From Halomonas sp. (GTDB lineage Bacteria; Pseudomonadota; Gammaproteobacteria; Pseudomonadales; Halomonadaceae): 64,000 bases of DNA. Shown piece after piece: positions 18,463 through 26,855 of the stretch. The position numbers and the translations under genes were made by a program. The stretch spans positions 1 to 64,000 of the forward strand of contig NZ_JAFIFK010000062.1 in NCBI RefSeq assembly GCF_020832045.1. The letters are read 5' to 3'. Position 1 is the stretch's first letter, and each line of letters opens with the position of its first letter. The notes under the pieces were generated by a model. It saw only the letters and a list, made by a program, of their open reading frames with translations, had not been told where the DNA came from and made no database searches.

Positions 18463-18484
18463 GGTGTCGCCAGCGGCTGACACC
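18463..18484 (+). terminator. Hairpin at the end of the polyamine operon
   Basis: GGTGTC/GACACC arms with an inner GCC/GGC extension and one bulged T form a stem beginning right after the puuB stop. No U tract follows, so it is at best a non-canonical terminator or a transcript-stabilising stem. Confidence 0.35.
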
Positions 18485-18517
18485 GGGGCAGAAAATGTGA
18501 AAGCCGCTGCGTTGCGC

Positions 18518-18545
18518 TTAACCCACGCCGGTCGCGGCGTATACT
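18518..18545 (+). promoter_or_regulatory. Candidate sigma70 promoter of the YcfJ-like gene
   Basis: TTAACC (4 of 6 to the -35 consensus) and TATACT (5 of 6 to the -10) are separated by 16 bases, about 115 bases before the coding start at 18662. Confidence 0.4.
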
Positions 18546-18661
18546 GAGGGTAATTCTTGAATGGCATGGAATCGCCACCCCTCACGTCGCTTCTCTTGCA
18601 CATCGTATCGAGCCGAGCCTTATAAGCCCGGGGCGGCATAACGCCCTGCAGGAGAAACCTG

Positions 18662-19243
18662 ATGAACAAGTCGATCGTAATCGGAACCACTTTGAGCGTG
18701 CTGGGTCTGGGCGGTTTGGCGTTCGGTGCCTGGCAGGTGCAGCAAGGCGCGGACCCGGTCGAGAGTGGCCCACAGTTCGCCGAGGTCGTGGGGATACAGC
18801 CGGTAACGCGCAGCGTCGAGACGCCTCGCGAGGTGTGTGAGGATGTGGTGGTGCACCAACAGGCTCAGGCGCCCAGCCGCGACCCGCATCGCATAGCCGG
18901 CACCGCGGCGGGCGCCGTGGTAGGCGGCCTGCTCGGTAATCAGGTGGGTGGCGGCAGCGGCAAGACGCTTGCCACCGTGGCAGGCGCGGTGGGCGGCGGT
19001 TTCGCCGGTCGTGAGATACAGGGGCGCGTCGAGGCCAACCAGACCCACACCTATGCCACCACCCAGCGCCAGTGCCATACGGTGATGGATAGCTCGGAGG
19101 AAACCATTGGCTTTGACGTGACGTGGCGTCATGGCGAGCAAACCGATGTCGCCCGTCTCGATCATCGGCCTCAGGGGAACCGTGTACTCCTCGAGGAGGG
19201 GCGTCCGCGCTGGGATCTGCCGCTGGCCAGCAGCGACGGCTGA
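18662..19243 (+). CDS. Glycine-zipper 2TM domain protein, YcfJ-like
   Basis: A 193-residue protein resembling E. coli YcfJ along most of its length. An N-terminal hydrophobic segment (residues 5-25) could be a signal anchor. GPQFAEVVGIQPVTRSVETP matches the YcfJ segment before the first conserved cysteine (Cys59). A Gly/Ala-rich glycine-zipper hairpin spans residues 78-122 and a second cysteine, Cys138, follows, possibly forming a disulfide with Cys59. The family is associated with the envelope but its biochemical role is not established. It appears unrelated to the polyamine genes on both sides and has its own candidate promoter. Confidence 0.85.
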   Translation: MNKSIVIGTTLSVLGLGGLAFGAWQVQQGADPVESGPQFAEVVGIQPVTRSVETPREVCEDVVVHQQAQAPSRDPHRIAGTAAGAVVGGLLGNQVGGGSGKTLATVAGAVGGGFAGREIQGRVEANQTHTYATTQRQCHTVMDSSEETIGFDVTWRHGEQTDVARLDHRPQGNRVLLEEGRPRWDLPLASSDG

Positions 19244-19257
19244 AGTACCTTCACTTT

Positions 19258-19291
19258 CGACATCGCCCCGGCCCAGGCCGGGGCGATGTCG
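19258..19291. terminator. Perfect 16-bp hairpin between convergent genes
   Basis: The arms 19258-19273 and 19276-19291 are perfectly complementary, separated by CA. The site lies between the 3' ends of the YcfJ-like gene (+) and puuA (-), where a bidirectional terminator is expected. No U tract follows on either strand, so the terminator role is inferred from position and stem strength. Confidence 0.55.
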
Positions 19292-19338
19292 TTACAGGGC
19301 GCCGCAGCGATTAACGCTTGCTGTTAGGACATTGGCGT

Positions 19339-20715
19339 CTAGACGTGGCGCAGGTACCAGGCGTATTCCAGCTGGCTGACAGTCTGCATGGCCTGATCGC
19401 GCTCGGCCCGGCGATTGGCGACGAATACGTGAACGAAGTCACTGCCCAGCGCAGCCCTCAGCGGTTCGCTCGCTTCCAGCAGTTCGAGGGCCTGCAGCCA
19501 GCTATTGGTCAGTGTGGGCTCGAACTGCTCGTAGGCATTGCCCGCCACGGGGGCGGGCGGCTTCAGCTGTCGCTCGATGCCATGCTCGATACCGGCCAAC
19601 AAAACGGCCAGCAACAGATAGGGGTTTACATCGGCACCGGCGACGCGGTGTTCGATGCGCCGTGCTTCATTGTCGCCCGACGGAATGCGCAGGGCCACCG
19701 AGCGATTGTCGAACCCCCAGGTCGGGGTCATGGGTACGTAAAGGCCCGCCTGGAAGCGCCGGAATGAATTGAGATTGGGAGCACAGACCGCCATGCTGGC
19801 AGGCATCAATTCAAGCAGCCCCGCGACGGCTTGGCGCAAGGTCTGGCTTCCCAGCGGGTCGCCGTTTGACGCAGCGAAGACGTTGCACCCTTTGCCATCC
19901 AGCAGGCTGAGGTGGACATGGGTGCCATTGCCGGCCTCGAGGCCGTAAGGCTTGGCCATGAACGTGGCTTCGAAGCCATGATTGAGCGCGACACCCTTGA
20001 TAAGACGCTTGAGCAGTACGGCGCTGTCGCAAGCCTTGAGCGCATCGTCACAGTGGCCGAGGGTGATTTCGAACTGACCTGGGGCACACTCCTTGAGCGT
20101 GGTGTCCAGAGGCAGGCCCTGGCATTCGGCAGCCCGCTGAACCCCCTCCAGGAAGGCGGCATACTCGTCGAGTTCGTCGATCGAGTAGAGCTGGCTCTGG
20201 GTGGCACGCTCTCCGCTGCGGGGTGAGCGTGGCGGCTGTATCTTGCCTTCGGCAGTGCGTACCCGGTCCAGCAGATAGAACTCCATCTCCACGGCCGCTA
20301 CCGGGGTCAGGCCCCGCTCGCCCAGCCGTCTCAGCTGTTGCGACAGCAGCTGACGTGGGTCGGCGAAGAAGGGCGTCTCGTCGGGTTCGACCATGGTCAT
20401 CAACAGCTGCGCCTGGCGCCCGCCACGCAGCCAGGGGGAGGGCATTAGGGACTTCGCTATCGGTCGACAGATTCGGTCGCTGTCGCCGATGGCGAGCCCC
20501 AGGCCGGTGGCCTCGATGGTATGGCCATTGATATCCAGGGCGAAGACCGATGCCGGCAGATTGACCCCCAACTGGCAGACCTTTTCCAGATTGCTGCTGG
20601 GAATGCGTTTGCCGCGCATGACACCGTTGAGATCGCTGATCAGCAGATCGACGCTATCGATATCGGGGTGGCGAGCAAGAAACGCACGGGCCTCATCGGC
20701 ACTTAGCGTCGGCAT
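19339..20715 (-). CDS. puuA: Gamma-glutamylputrescine synthetase
   Basis: Ligates glutamate to putrescine using ATP, the first step of the Puu pathway. The 458-residue glutamine-synthetase-fold protein resembles E. coli PuuA: VDLLISDLNGVMRGKRIP and LPASVFALDINGH near the N-terminus, then AVEMEFYLLDR and GTHVHLSLLDG, and the catalytic NRSVALRIPSGDNEARRIEHR followed by AGADVNPYLLLAVLLAG. It is divergent from puuD, with a 227-base AT-rich shared control region, the arrangement that PuuR regulates in E. coli. It is a second, different ligase from the one at 11527-12873. Confidence 0.92.
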   Translation of the reverse strand: MPTLSADEARAFLARHPDIDSVDLLISDLNGVMRGKRIPSSNLEKVCQLGVNLPASVFALDINGHTIEATGLGLAIGDSDRICRPIAKSLMPSPWLRGGRQAQLLMTMVEPDETPFFADPRQLLSQQLRRLGERGLTPVAAVEMEFYLLDRVRTAEGKIQPPRSPRSGERATQSQLYSIDELDEYAAFLEGVQRAAECQGLPLDTTLKECAPGQFEITLGHCDDALKACDSAVLLKRLIKGVALNHGFEATFMAKPYGLEAGNGTHVHLSLLDGKGCNVFAASNGDPLGSQTLRQAVAGLLELMPASMAVCAPNLNSFRRFQAGLYVPMTPTWGFDNRSVALRIPSGDNEARRIEHRVAGADVNPYLLLAVLLAGIEHGIERQLKPPAPVAGNAYEQFEPTLTNSWLQALELLEASEPLRAALGSDFVHVFVANRRAERDQAMQTVSQLEYAWYLRHV

Positions 20716-20942
20716 GGGGGCACCTGTAGGATAGAATATCTCGTTGTGCTATCTTTCGATGCCGTGTTTGTGTTGTCAAATCCTTTACGTTTTTTCACGC
20801 CTGCAAGATTCTGCTTTTCGCGTAATTCTTCCATTTTTTATAGCTCGATGTTGAGCGATTCAATGCGATGCTGGATTTTTCCGACTTGCTGGTGGAAAGT
20901 TTAATCAACAGTGATGCCGCGCTTTATCATCAAGGAGGCTCC
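20716..20942. promoter_or_regulatory. Divergent puuA/puuD control region
   Basis: A 227-base AT-rich stretch between divergent starts. On the minus strand an exact TTGACA (20774-20779) could be the puuA -35 element, although the best -10 at 17 bases (AAAGAT) is poor. On the plus strand TTTAAT (20900-20905) and TATAGC are weak candidates for puuD. By analogy with E. coli this is the expected place for PuuR operators, but no operator could be recognised. Confidence 0.5.
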
Positions 20943-21704
20943 ATGCCGACGCGTCCCCTGGTGGGGGTAATCGCCTGTCGCCGCGAGGTCGAAGGGCATT
21001 CTGCCCATGCGGTGACCGACAAGTATCTGAGTGCGCTGCGTGCCTATGGCATGGCACCGGTAGTGCTGCCGGTGTGGCAGGATGCCGTCGATGGTGACCT
21101 GCTTGGCCATCTCGACGGCCTACTGCTGACCGGTAGCTATTCCAATGTCGAGCCCGCTCGCTACGGTGCCGAGCGTGCCCCGGAGAATACCCGTGACGAT
21201 CTGCACCGGGATGCCGCCGCGCTGGCCTGGATTCCCGCCGCCATCGCACGTGGCCTGTCGCTGCTGGGCATCTGTCGCGGTTTCCAGGAGCTCAACGTCG
21301 CCTACGGCGGAAGCCTACATCAGGCGGTGCAGAACGTGCCGGGCTTGGGCGATCATCGTGAACCCGACGCCGACTATGCGACTCGCTACGCCCCGGCGCA
21401 CGACATCGACATAGTACCCGGCAGCCGTCTGGCAGTGCTGCATCCCGAGTTGCATTCTCGCGTCAATTCGCTGCATCAGCAGGGCATCGAGCGGCTGGCA
21501 GAAAATCTTGTGGTGGAGGCTCGAGCACCGGATGGTCTGATCGAAGCAGTATCGGTGGCCGGAGCATCGAGTTTTGCGCTGGCCGTGCAGTGGCATCCCG
21601 AATGGCAGCCGCAGGAGCATTCGCTGTACCACGCGATTTTTCAGGGCTTCGCTGCGGCCTGCCGAGAACATTCCGAACGTCGGGAGCCTTCGCTGGCCAA
21701 GTAA
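20943..21704 (+). CDS. puuD: Gamma-glutamyl-gamma-aminobutyrate hydrolase
   Basis: Class I glutamine amidotransferase-like hydrolase that releases GABA and glutamate at the end of the Puu pathway. The start at 20943 follows a strong AAGGAGG site by 5 bases, giving 253 residues (E. coli PuuD has 254). The catalytic cysteine is Cys111 in GICRGFQE, with His218 and Glu220 in QWHPEW. The first residues (MPTRPLVGVIACRR) are also typical. puuC follows after 50 bases in the same direction. Confidence 0.95.
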   Translation: MPTRPLVGVIACRREVEGHSAHAVTDKYLSALRAYGMAPVVLPVWQDAVDGDLLGHLDGLLLTGSYSNVEPARYGAERAPENTRDDLHRDAAALAWIPAAIARGLSLLGICRGFQELNVAYGGSLHQAVQNVPGLGDHREPDADYATRYAPAHDIDIVPGSRLAVLHPELHSRVNSLHQQGIERLAENLVVEARAPDGLIEAVSVAGASSFALAVQWHPEWQPQEHSLYHAIFQGFAAACREHSERREPSLAK

Positions 21705-21754
21705 TTGCCACGTAATAACATAGGGGTTAGCAATCCTCTTACAGGAGTCCGATC

Positions 21755-23260
21755 GTGAGCCAAACGCAATCCCCCCGATCACTGGCCGACTGGCAAGCCA
21801 AGGCCGCGGAGCTCGCTTTCGAGTCGCGCGCCTTCATCGATGACGCCTTCGTCGACGCCGCCAGCGGCGATACCTTCGAGTCTCGCAACCCGGCTACCGG
21901 CGAGTGTCTGGCGCGGGTAGCGAGCTGCGACGCACCCGACGCCGAGCGCGCCGTGACGGCGGCGCGCGCGGCCTTCGTCGACGGCGAGTGGTCGCGCCTG
22001 GCGCCGGGTAAGCGCAAGAAGACCCTGCTGCATCTGGCCGATCTCATGGAGGCCAACAAGCACGAGCTTGCGCTGATCGATACCCTCGACATGGGCAAGC
22101 CGGTGTCGAGTTCGCTGGGCGACATGGCCGGCGCCATTGCTTGCATTCGCTACCAGGCAGAGTGCATCGACAAGCTCTACGGCGAGGTGGCGCCCACCGG
22201 TGAGGACGCCCTGGCGATGGTATTGCGCGAACCTATCGGCGTGGTGGCGGCCATCGTGCCGTGGAACTTTCCGTTGATGATGACCGCCTGGAAGATCGCC
22301 CCGGCACTGGCCGCCGGCAACAGCGTGATCCTCAAGCCCTCCGAGAAGTCGCCGCTGTCGGCGTTGCGCCTGGCGCAGCTGGCCCAAGAGGCGGGTCTGC
22401 CCAAGGGCGTGTTCCAGGTGCTGCCGGGCTTCGGCCACACCGTGGGCAAGGCCCTGGCGCTGTCGATGGAAGTCGACTGCCTGGCTTTCACCGGCTCCAC
22501 CGCGGTGGGCAAGCAGCTGATGCAGTATGCCGGCCAGTCCAACCTCAAGCGTGTCTACCTGGAGTGCGGCGGCAAGTCGCCTAACATCGTCTTCGCCGAT
22601 TGCAAGAACCTCGACCAGGTGGCCAGCCATGCCGCCGCGGCGATCTTCCATAACCAGGGCGAGGTGTGCATCGCCGGCTCGCGGCTGCTGGTAGAGAACT
22701 CGATTCGCGAGCAGTTCGTCGAAAAAGTGCTCACCGCGGCGGAGGGTATGCAGCCGGGCGATCCGCTGGATCCGCAGAGCTTCATGGGGGCCATCGTCGA
22801 TGAGACCCAGCATCGCCGGATACTCGACTACATTCGGCAGGGCGTGGAAGAGGGCGCGCGGCTGCGCACTGGTGGGAAGGCCATCGACGGCCCGGGGCTG
22901 TTCATCCCGCCCACGGTGTTCGACGGCGTGACGCCAACCATGACCATCGGCCGCGAGGAGATCTTCGGCCCGGTACTGGCGGTGTTCGGCTTCGACACGG
23001 AGGAGGAGGCCGTCGCCATGGCCAACGACACGCCCTACGGCCTGGCGGCGGGACTGTGGAGTCAGGACATCGACCGCATCATGCGCGTGACGCGGCGGCT
23101 GCAGTCGGGCCAGGTGTTCGTCAACAACTGGGCGGGCGGTGACCAGACCATGCCCTTCGGCGGCGTCAAGCAGTCGGGCAACGGCCGCGACAAGTCGCAC
23201 CACAGCCTGGAGGAGTATTCCGAGCTCAAAAGCGTGTGGATGTCGCTGCAATCAAGCTGA
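21755..23260 (+). CDS. puuC: Gamma-glutamyl-gamma-aminobutyraldehyde dehydrogenase
   Basis: NAD(P)-dependent aldehyde dehydrogenase that converts the PuuB product to gamma-glutamyl-GABA. The 501-residue protein begins at a GTG preceded by AGGAG. Features are the cofactor segment PWNFPLMM and GFGHTVGKAL, with catalytic Glu270 (LECGGKSPN) and nucleophile Cys305 (NQGEVCIAGSR), 35 residues apart as usual. The C-terminal half ends with PFGGVKQSGNGRDKS and YSELKSVW. Family members accept several omega-amino aldehydes; the Puu role is assigned from sequence and from puuD next door. Confidence 0.93.
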   Translation: MSQTQSPRSLADWQAKAAELAFESRAFIDDAFVDAASGDTFESRNPATGECLARVASCDAPDAERAVTAARAAFVDGEWSRLAPGKRKKTLLHLADLMEANKHELALIDTLDMGKPVSSSLGDMAGAIACIRYQAECIDKLYGEVAPTGEDALAMVLREPIGVVAAIVPWNFPLMMTAWKIAPALAAGNSVILKPSEKSPLSALRLAQLAQEAGLPKGVFQVLPGFGHTVGKALALSMEVDCLAFTGSTAVGKQLMQYAGQSNLKRVYLECGGKSPNIVFADCKNLDQVASHAAAAIFHNQGEVCIAGSRLLVENSIREQFVEKVLTAAEGMQPGDPLDPQSFMGAIVDETQHRRILDYIRQGVEEGARLRTGGKAIDGPGLFIPPTVFDGVTPTMTIGREEIFGPVLAVFGFDTEEEAVAMANDTPYGLAAGLWSQDIDRIMRVTRRLQSGQVFVNNWAGGDQTMPFGGVKQSGNGRDKSHHSLEEYSELKSVWMSLQSS

Positions 23261-23304
23261 TCCTGCCAGAAACCCGCAGGGGATGAGCCGGCGGTCGTGG
23301 CAGG

Positions 23305-23310
23305 TATACT
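23305..23310 (+). promoter_or_regulatory. Candidate -10 element for rmuC
   Basis: TATACT (5 of 6 to consensus) lies 31 bases before the TTG start of rmuC. A longer reading frame from 23297 would include this element, which supports the downstream start. No clear -35 is seen. Confidence 0.35.
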
Positions 23311-23341
23311 GGCGCCACGACCGCTTGCAGGAGAACGTCCC

Positions 23342-24718
23342 TTGAACGACCTTGCCACGCTGCTGGTTTCTCTTCCCCCCGGCTATGCCATGGCCCTTGC
23401 GGCGCTACTGGCATTCCTGTTCGCCTTCGTGCTGGCCGGAATGCTCGCCGGCCGGCAGCGCGTCATGGAACGCGAGCGACATGCTGCCATCCTCACCGAG
23501 TTGAACGAACGACTGGCCGAGCGCGAGCGGCGCCTCGACCAGCTTCAGAGAGAGCTGGGTGAGGTGCTAGTGCGCGAGGCGCGCCTGGCCACCACCCTGG
23601 AGCAAAAGCAGCAACACTTCGATGCCCAGCTAGACCTGGTGCGCGACAGCCGCGAGCAGCTGCGCCAGGAGTTCGAGAATCTGGCCAACGAGATCCTCGA
23701 GCGCAAGGGGCGCGCCTTCTCGGAGCTATCCCAGCAGCGCATCAGCGGCCTGCTGCAGCCGATCCAGGCGGAAATGAAGGGCTTTCGCGAGAAGGTCGAG
23801 ACGATTCACCGCCACGATACCGAGCAGCGCGCCGGACTGCGTGCCGAACTGCGCCACCTGCAGGCACTCAACCGTGAGATCACCGATCAGGCCGAGCGTC
23901 TGACCCAGGCGCTGCAAGGCCAGAAGAAGGTACAGGGCAACTGGGGCGAGCTGATGCTGGAGAACGTGCTGGAGGGCTCCGGCCTGCGCCCCGGCAAGGA
24001 TTACCAGCGCGAGGTGAGCTTCACCACGGCGGAGGGCCGTCGTCGCCCCGATGCGGTGGTCTATCTACCACAGGGGCGCCACTTGGTGATCGATGCCAAG
24101 ACCTCTCTTGCCGCCTACGTGCGCTATGTCAACGCCGAGGAGGAGCATGAGCGCGAACTGGCCCTGGCGGCCCATGCCACGGCGGTGGGCGAGCGCATCG
24201 CCGAGCTGGCCGACAAGCACTACTACGACCTCCCGGGGCTCAATTCGCCGGACGTGGTGATCATGTTCATTCCGGTGGAGTCGGCCTACGTGGAGGCGCT
24301 CAAGCACGATGAAACCCTTTATCAGCGCGCCATAGAGAACAACGTGCTGGTGGCCACGCCCACCACGCTGTTGACCAGTCTCAATGTGGTGCGACAGCTG
24401 TGGCGCTTCGAGGACCAGAGCCGCCACAGCGCCGAGCTGGCCAATCGTGCCGAGAGGTTCTACAACAAGCTGCGGCTGTTTCTCGAGAGCATGCAGGAGG
24501 TGGAGTCAAAGCTCGACGGCGCCCGTGACAGCTACGACCGCGCCATGGGACAGCTGGTCAACGGTCGCGGCAATCTGATCAAGCAGGCCGCAGAGTTCCA
24601 GGAGCTGGGGGTGGCGGTGAAGAAGGAGCTGCCGGCGGAGCTGGTCGAACGGGCAGGGTTGGAGCTGGATGCCGCACGCCCCCGTACGGCATTGCCGGAC
24701 GGGGGCTATCGGAGTTAG
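23342..24718 (+). CDS. rmuC: DNA recombination protein RmuC homologue
   Basis: RmuC limits DNA inversions and is predicted to have a nuclease-like fold. The TTG at 23342 is preferred because CAGGAGAA lies 6 bases upstream and the conserved N-terminus begins there. The 458-residue protein has a transmembrane helix at about 14-36, a long coiled coil at about 40-145, and the RmuC domain. Recognisable segments of that domain are GNWGELMLENVLEGSGL, RPDAVVYLPQGRHLVIDAKTS and VVIMFIPVESAY. It is convergent with the chemoreceptor gene, with 27 bases between the stops. Confidence 0.93.
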   Translation: MNDLATLLVSLPPGYAMALAALLAFLFAFVLAGMLAGRQRVMERERHAAILTELNERLAERERRLDQLQRELGEVLVREARLATTLEQKQQHFDAQLDLVRDSREQLRQEFENLANEILERKGRAFSELSQQRISGLLQPIQAEMKGFREKVETIHRHDTEQRAGLRAELRHLQALNREITDQAERLTQALQGQKKVQGNWGELMLENVLEGSGLRPGKDYQREVSFTTAEGRRRPDAVVYLPQGRHLVIDAKTSLAAYVRYVNAEEEHERELALAAHATAVGERIAELADKHYYDLPGLNSPDVVIMFIPVESAYVEALKHDETLYQRAIENNVLVATPTTLLTSLNVVRQLWRFEDQSRHSAELANRAERFYNKLRLFLESMQEVESKLDGARDSYDRAMGQLVNGRGNLIKQAAEFQELGVAVKKELPAELVERAGLELDAARPRTALPDGGYRS

Positions 24719-24745
24719 CGGGTTTTCCCTTACCTCTGGGGTGGT

Positions 24746-26443
24746 CTAGAAGTTGGCCCACTCCGGCTGGCGCTCTCTGGCGGTCAGCTGCAGTTGAGCC
24801 ATGACGGGTCTCGTGGCCGGTGCCGTCTCGATCACTCGTGCGCCTCGCTGTGTGTCGACAAGGCTGGTCGGCAATTGGAAGGCCGCCATGGCGTTCATCA
24901 ACTGGCGAGCATGCTGGCGCAGGTTGTCGGCCGCCGTGGCGCTTTCCCCGACCAGCGTGGCATTCTGCTGCGTGACCCGATCCATCTCGGCGACGGCCGT
25001 ACCGGCTTCCTGAACCCCGGCACTCTGCTCGACGCTGGCCTGGCTGATTTCCCGCATCAGTTGACTGACCCGTGCGATGGCTTCGACGATCTGGTTGGTG
25101 GCCTGGCGAGCCTCGACGGCGCGTGCATTGCCACTCTTTACGCGCTCCACGTTGCTGGTGATCAGTTCGTTGATCTTGCTGGCGGCATCGGCACTCTTCT
25201 GAGCCAGCTTGCGTACCTCGGCGGCGACCACGGCGAAGCCACGGCCATGTTCCCCGGCCCGCGCCGCTTCCACCGAGGCGTTGAGCGCCAGAATATTGGT
25301 CTGGAAGGCGATGTCGTCGATGGTCGAGATGATGCTGGCAATCTCGCTGGCGCTCTTGTCGAGCTCGTTCATGGTAGCTGCCATCTGCTCTACTGCGACG
25401 CCGCCCTGGCGCGCCGTGTGAGAGGCATTTTCCGCTTCACGACTGGCTTGCCCGGCATTTTCGCTGTTCTGGACCACGGTGCCGTTGAGCTCTTCCATGG
25501 CCGATGCCGTCTGGGTCAAGGCGCTGGCCTGCTGCTGAGTGCGTGAGGCGAGGTCGGTATTGCCTTCGGCGATCTGCTCGCTATTGCTGGCCACGGCCTC
25601 GGCGGCTCCGCGTACCTGAGTCACGATGGACTGTAGCTGGCGTGCCATCTCAACCTGCGAGGCCATGATGCTGCTGCGGTCCCCGTTGCGCAGGCGGCCG
25701 CTGGTGGCCAGTTCGCCGCGGCCGATCGCTTCGGCAAAGGCTTTCACTTCGTAGGGTTCGGCGCCGAGTTCACGCAGCAGCTGGCGGGCCAGCAGATAGG
25801 CAATCGAACCACCGACCACCAGAGCCGCCAGGCATAGCGCCAGCATCAGCATCTGGAAGCCGGCAGCGGTATCGCGAGCGAGTGCCGTATTGGCGGCACT
25901 TTCCGCTTCCTGATGGTCGATGAAGTCGTTGATGCGGTCGAGCCAGGCAAAGAAGGCGGGGCCTGCGTCGCTCAGCAGTTGTTCCCGTGCGTTGACGAAA
26001 TCTCCCTGTGCGCGTCGCTCGATCACCTGGCCGGCCAGGCGCTGCGTGAGCTCCGCTTGACGTTCGATGGACGTCAGTAGCTCACCTTCGCGAGAGGTAA
26101 CGCTCATCTGAGTCGCTTCGTTCATCTCGCTGGCGGCGCGCTGGTAGTCGTCGGCCAAGGCCTGGTACTCGCGCTGCAGTGTGGCGAGCGCGGCGGGGGA
26201 CTCTACCAGGGTCATGTCGCGCAGCAGGATGGCGCGGTCATGCACGCTACCGCGCCAGTCGATGGCGTGTCGCTGCTTGGCGCCATTGACATCGTTGATA
26301 GTCGTGAGGCTGCGGTCGATACGGTTTACCTGAACGATGCCGATGGCGGTAAGCAGTACGATCAAAGCAAGCACGGCGGAAAAGCCGGCGAATAAACGGG
26401 TTCGGATACCGAGGCGGGCAAGACTGGCCGAGGATGTTTCCAT
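24746..26443 (-). CDS. Methyl-accepting chemotaxis protein
   Basis: A 565-residue receptor with TM1 at 17-39, a periplasmic four-helix bundle of the 4HB_MCP type (about 40-195), TM2 at 196-218, a HAMP domain (about 219-270) and a cytoplasmic signalling hairpin with tip at 375-411 ([16 protein letters not shown]). The protein ends EWANF, which fits the xWxxF pentapeptide that tethers CheR and CheB in high-abundance receptors such as Tar and Tsr. The ligand is unknown. Position beside polyamine uptake and catabolism genes allows a polyamine or amino-acid stimulus as a hypothesis only. The upstream 240 bases contain TTGTACAA-type sites. Confidence 0.95.
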   Translation of the reverse strand: METSSASLARLGIRTRLFAGFSAVLALIVLLTAIGIVQVNRIDRSLTTINDVNGAKQRHAIDWRGSVHDRAILLRDMTLVESPAALATLQREYQALADDYQRAASEMNEATQMSVTSREGELLTSIERQAELTQRLAGQVIERRAQGDFVNAREQLLSDAGPAFFAWLDRINDFIDHQEAESAANTALARDTAAGFQMLMLALCLAALVVGGSIAYLLARQLLRELGAEPYEVKAFAEAIGRGELATSGRLRNGDRSSIMASQVEMARQLQSIVTQVRGAAEAVASNSEQIAEGNTDLASRTQQQASALTQTASAMEELNGTVVQNSENAGQASREAENASHTARQGGVAVEQMAATMNELDKSASEIASIISTIDDIAFQTNILALNASVEAARAGEHGRGFAVVAAEVRKLAQKSADAASKINELITSNVERVKSGNARAVEARQATNQIVEAIARVSQLMREISQASVEQSAGVQEAGTAVAEMDRVTQQNATLVGESATAADNLRQHARQLMNAMAAFQLPTSLVDTQRGARVIETAPATRPVMAQLQLTARERQPEWANF

Positions 26444-26683
26444 GATTGTTGTCCTTCGTCATGTGGGCTGCCAATCGGGCGCAGCAGGATACGTAAGGCA
26501 CCTTATCGTTATGTATAGGTTTTGTACAAAGGAATATTATCCGCTGCAGCGTTCAACTTTTTCCAATGCAAGCCTTGAAGCATAGGTGGTTACGAAGAAA
26601 GCTATGGCATACTGCCAAACGCATGAAGTGCATGTGGAGGTCTTGTACGTGAGTTTGTACAAGAAAAAACGGGGAGGTACCGT
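26444..26683. promoter_or_regulatory. Divergent region with repeated TTGTAC/GTACAA sites
   Basis: Between the chemoreceptor and the 56-residue gene are a perfect 10-base palindrome TTTGTACAAA (26521-26530) and an inverted pair CTTGTAC (26642-26648) / GTACAAG (26657-26663) separated by 8 bases. The second pair lies 20 bases before the start of the small gene, the usual position of a repressor operator. CGATAA on the minus strand (26503-26508) resembles the end of a FliA -10 element, but no matching -35 is present. Confidence 0.5.
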
Positions 26684-26854
26684 ATGTTTAGCTTGTTCAG
26701 ACGCAATCCGGCCAAGAAATTGCAAAAAGCCTATGAGCGCAAGCTAGAGGAGGCGATGCTGGCCTCGCGCAACGGTGACATGCGTGCCAACGCAACGTTG
26801 ACGGAGCAGGCCGAGGCGCTGCGCTTGGAAATCGAACGCTTGAAGGAGGATTGA
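26684..26854 (+). CDS. Small conserved protein, DUF6435/Lacal_2735-like
   Basis: A 56-residue reading frame preceded by GGGGAGG 6 bases before its ATG. The product starts MFSLFRRNPAKKL and continues as a charged helix (YERKLEEAM...NGDMRANATLTEQAEALRLEIERLK) of the kind found in the widespread small DUF6435/Lacal_2735 proteins. It has no transmembrane segment and its function is not known. An inverted repeat lies just upstream, and its stop codon is one base from the stop of the convergent puuR gene. Confidence 0.75.
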   Translation: MFSLFRRNPAKKLQKAYERKLEEAMLASRNGDMRANATLTEQAEALRLEIERLKED

Positions 26855-26855
26855 T

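Noticed and set aside
17152..18690. Open frame of 512 codons on the minus strand opposite puuB
   Set aside because: The plus strand matches E. coli PuuB throughout; the antisense frame has no ribosome-binding site or recognisable domain.
21779..23251. Long open frame (490 codons) on the minus strand opposite puuC
   Set aside because: The plus strand encodes a clear aldehyde dehydrogenase with Glu270 and Cys305. Long antisense frames are common in GC-rich DNA, and the antisense product is His/Arg-rich with no family resemblance.
26495..26530. FliA-dependent promoter for the chemoreceptor gene
   Set aside because: CGATAA is present on the minus strand, but no TAAA-like -35 lies at about 15 bases, so it is only a partial match.
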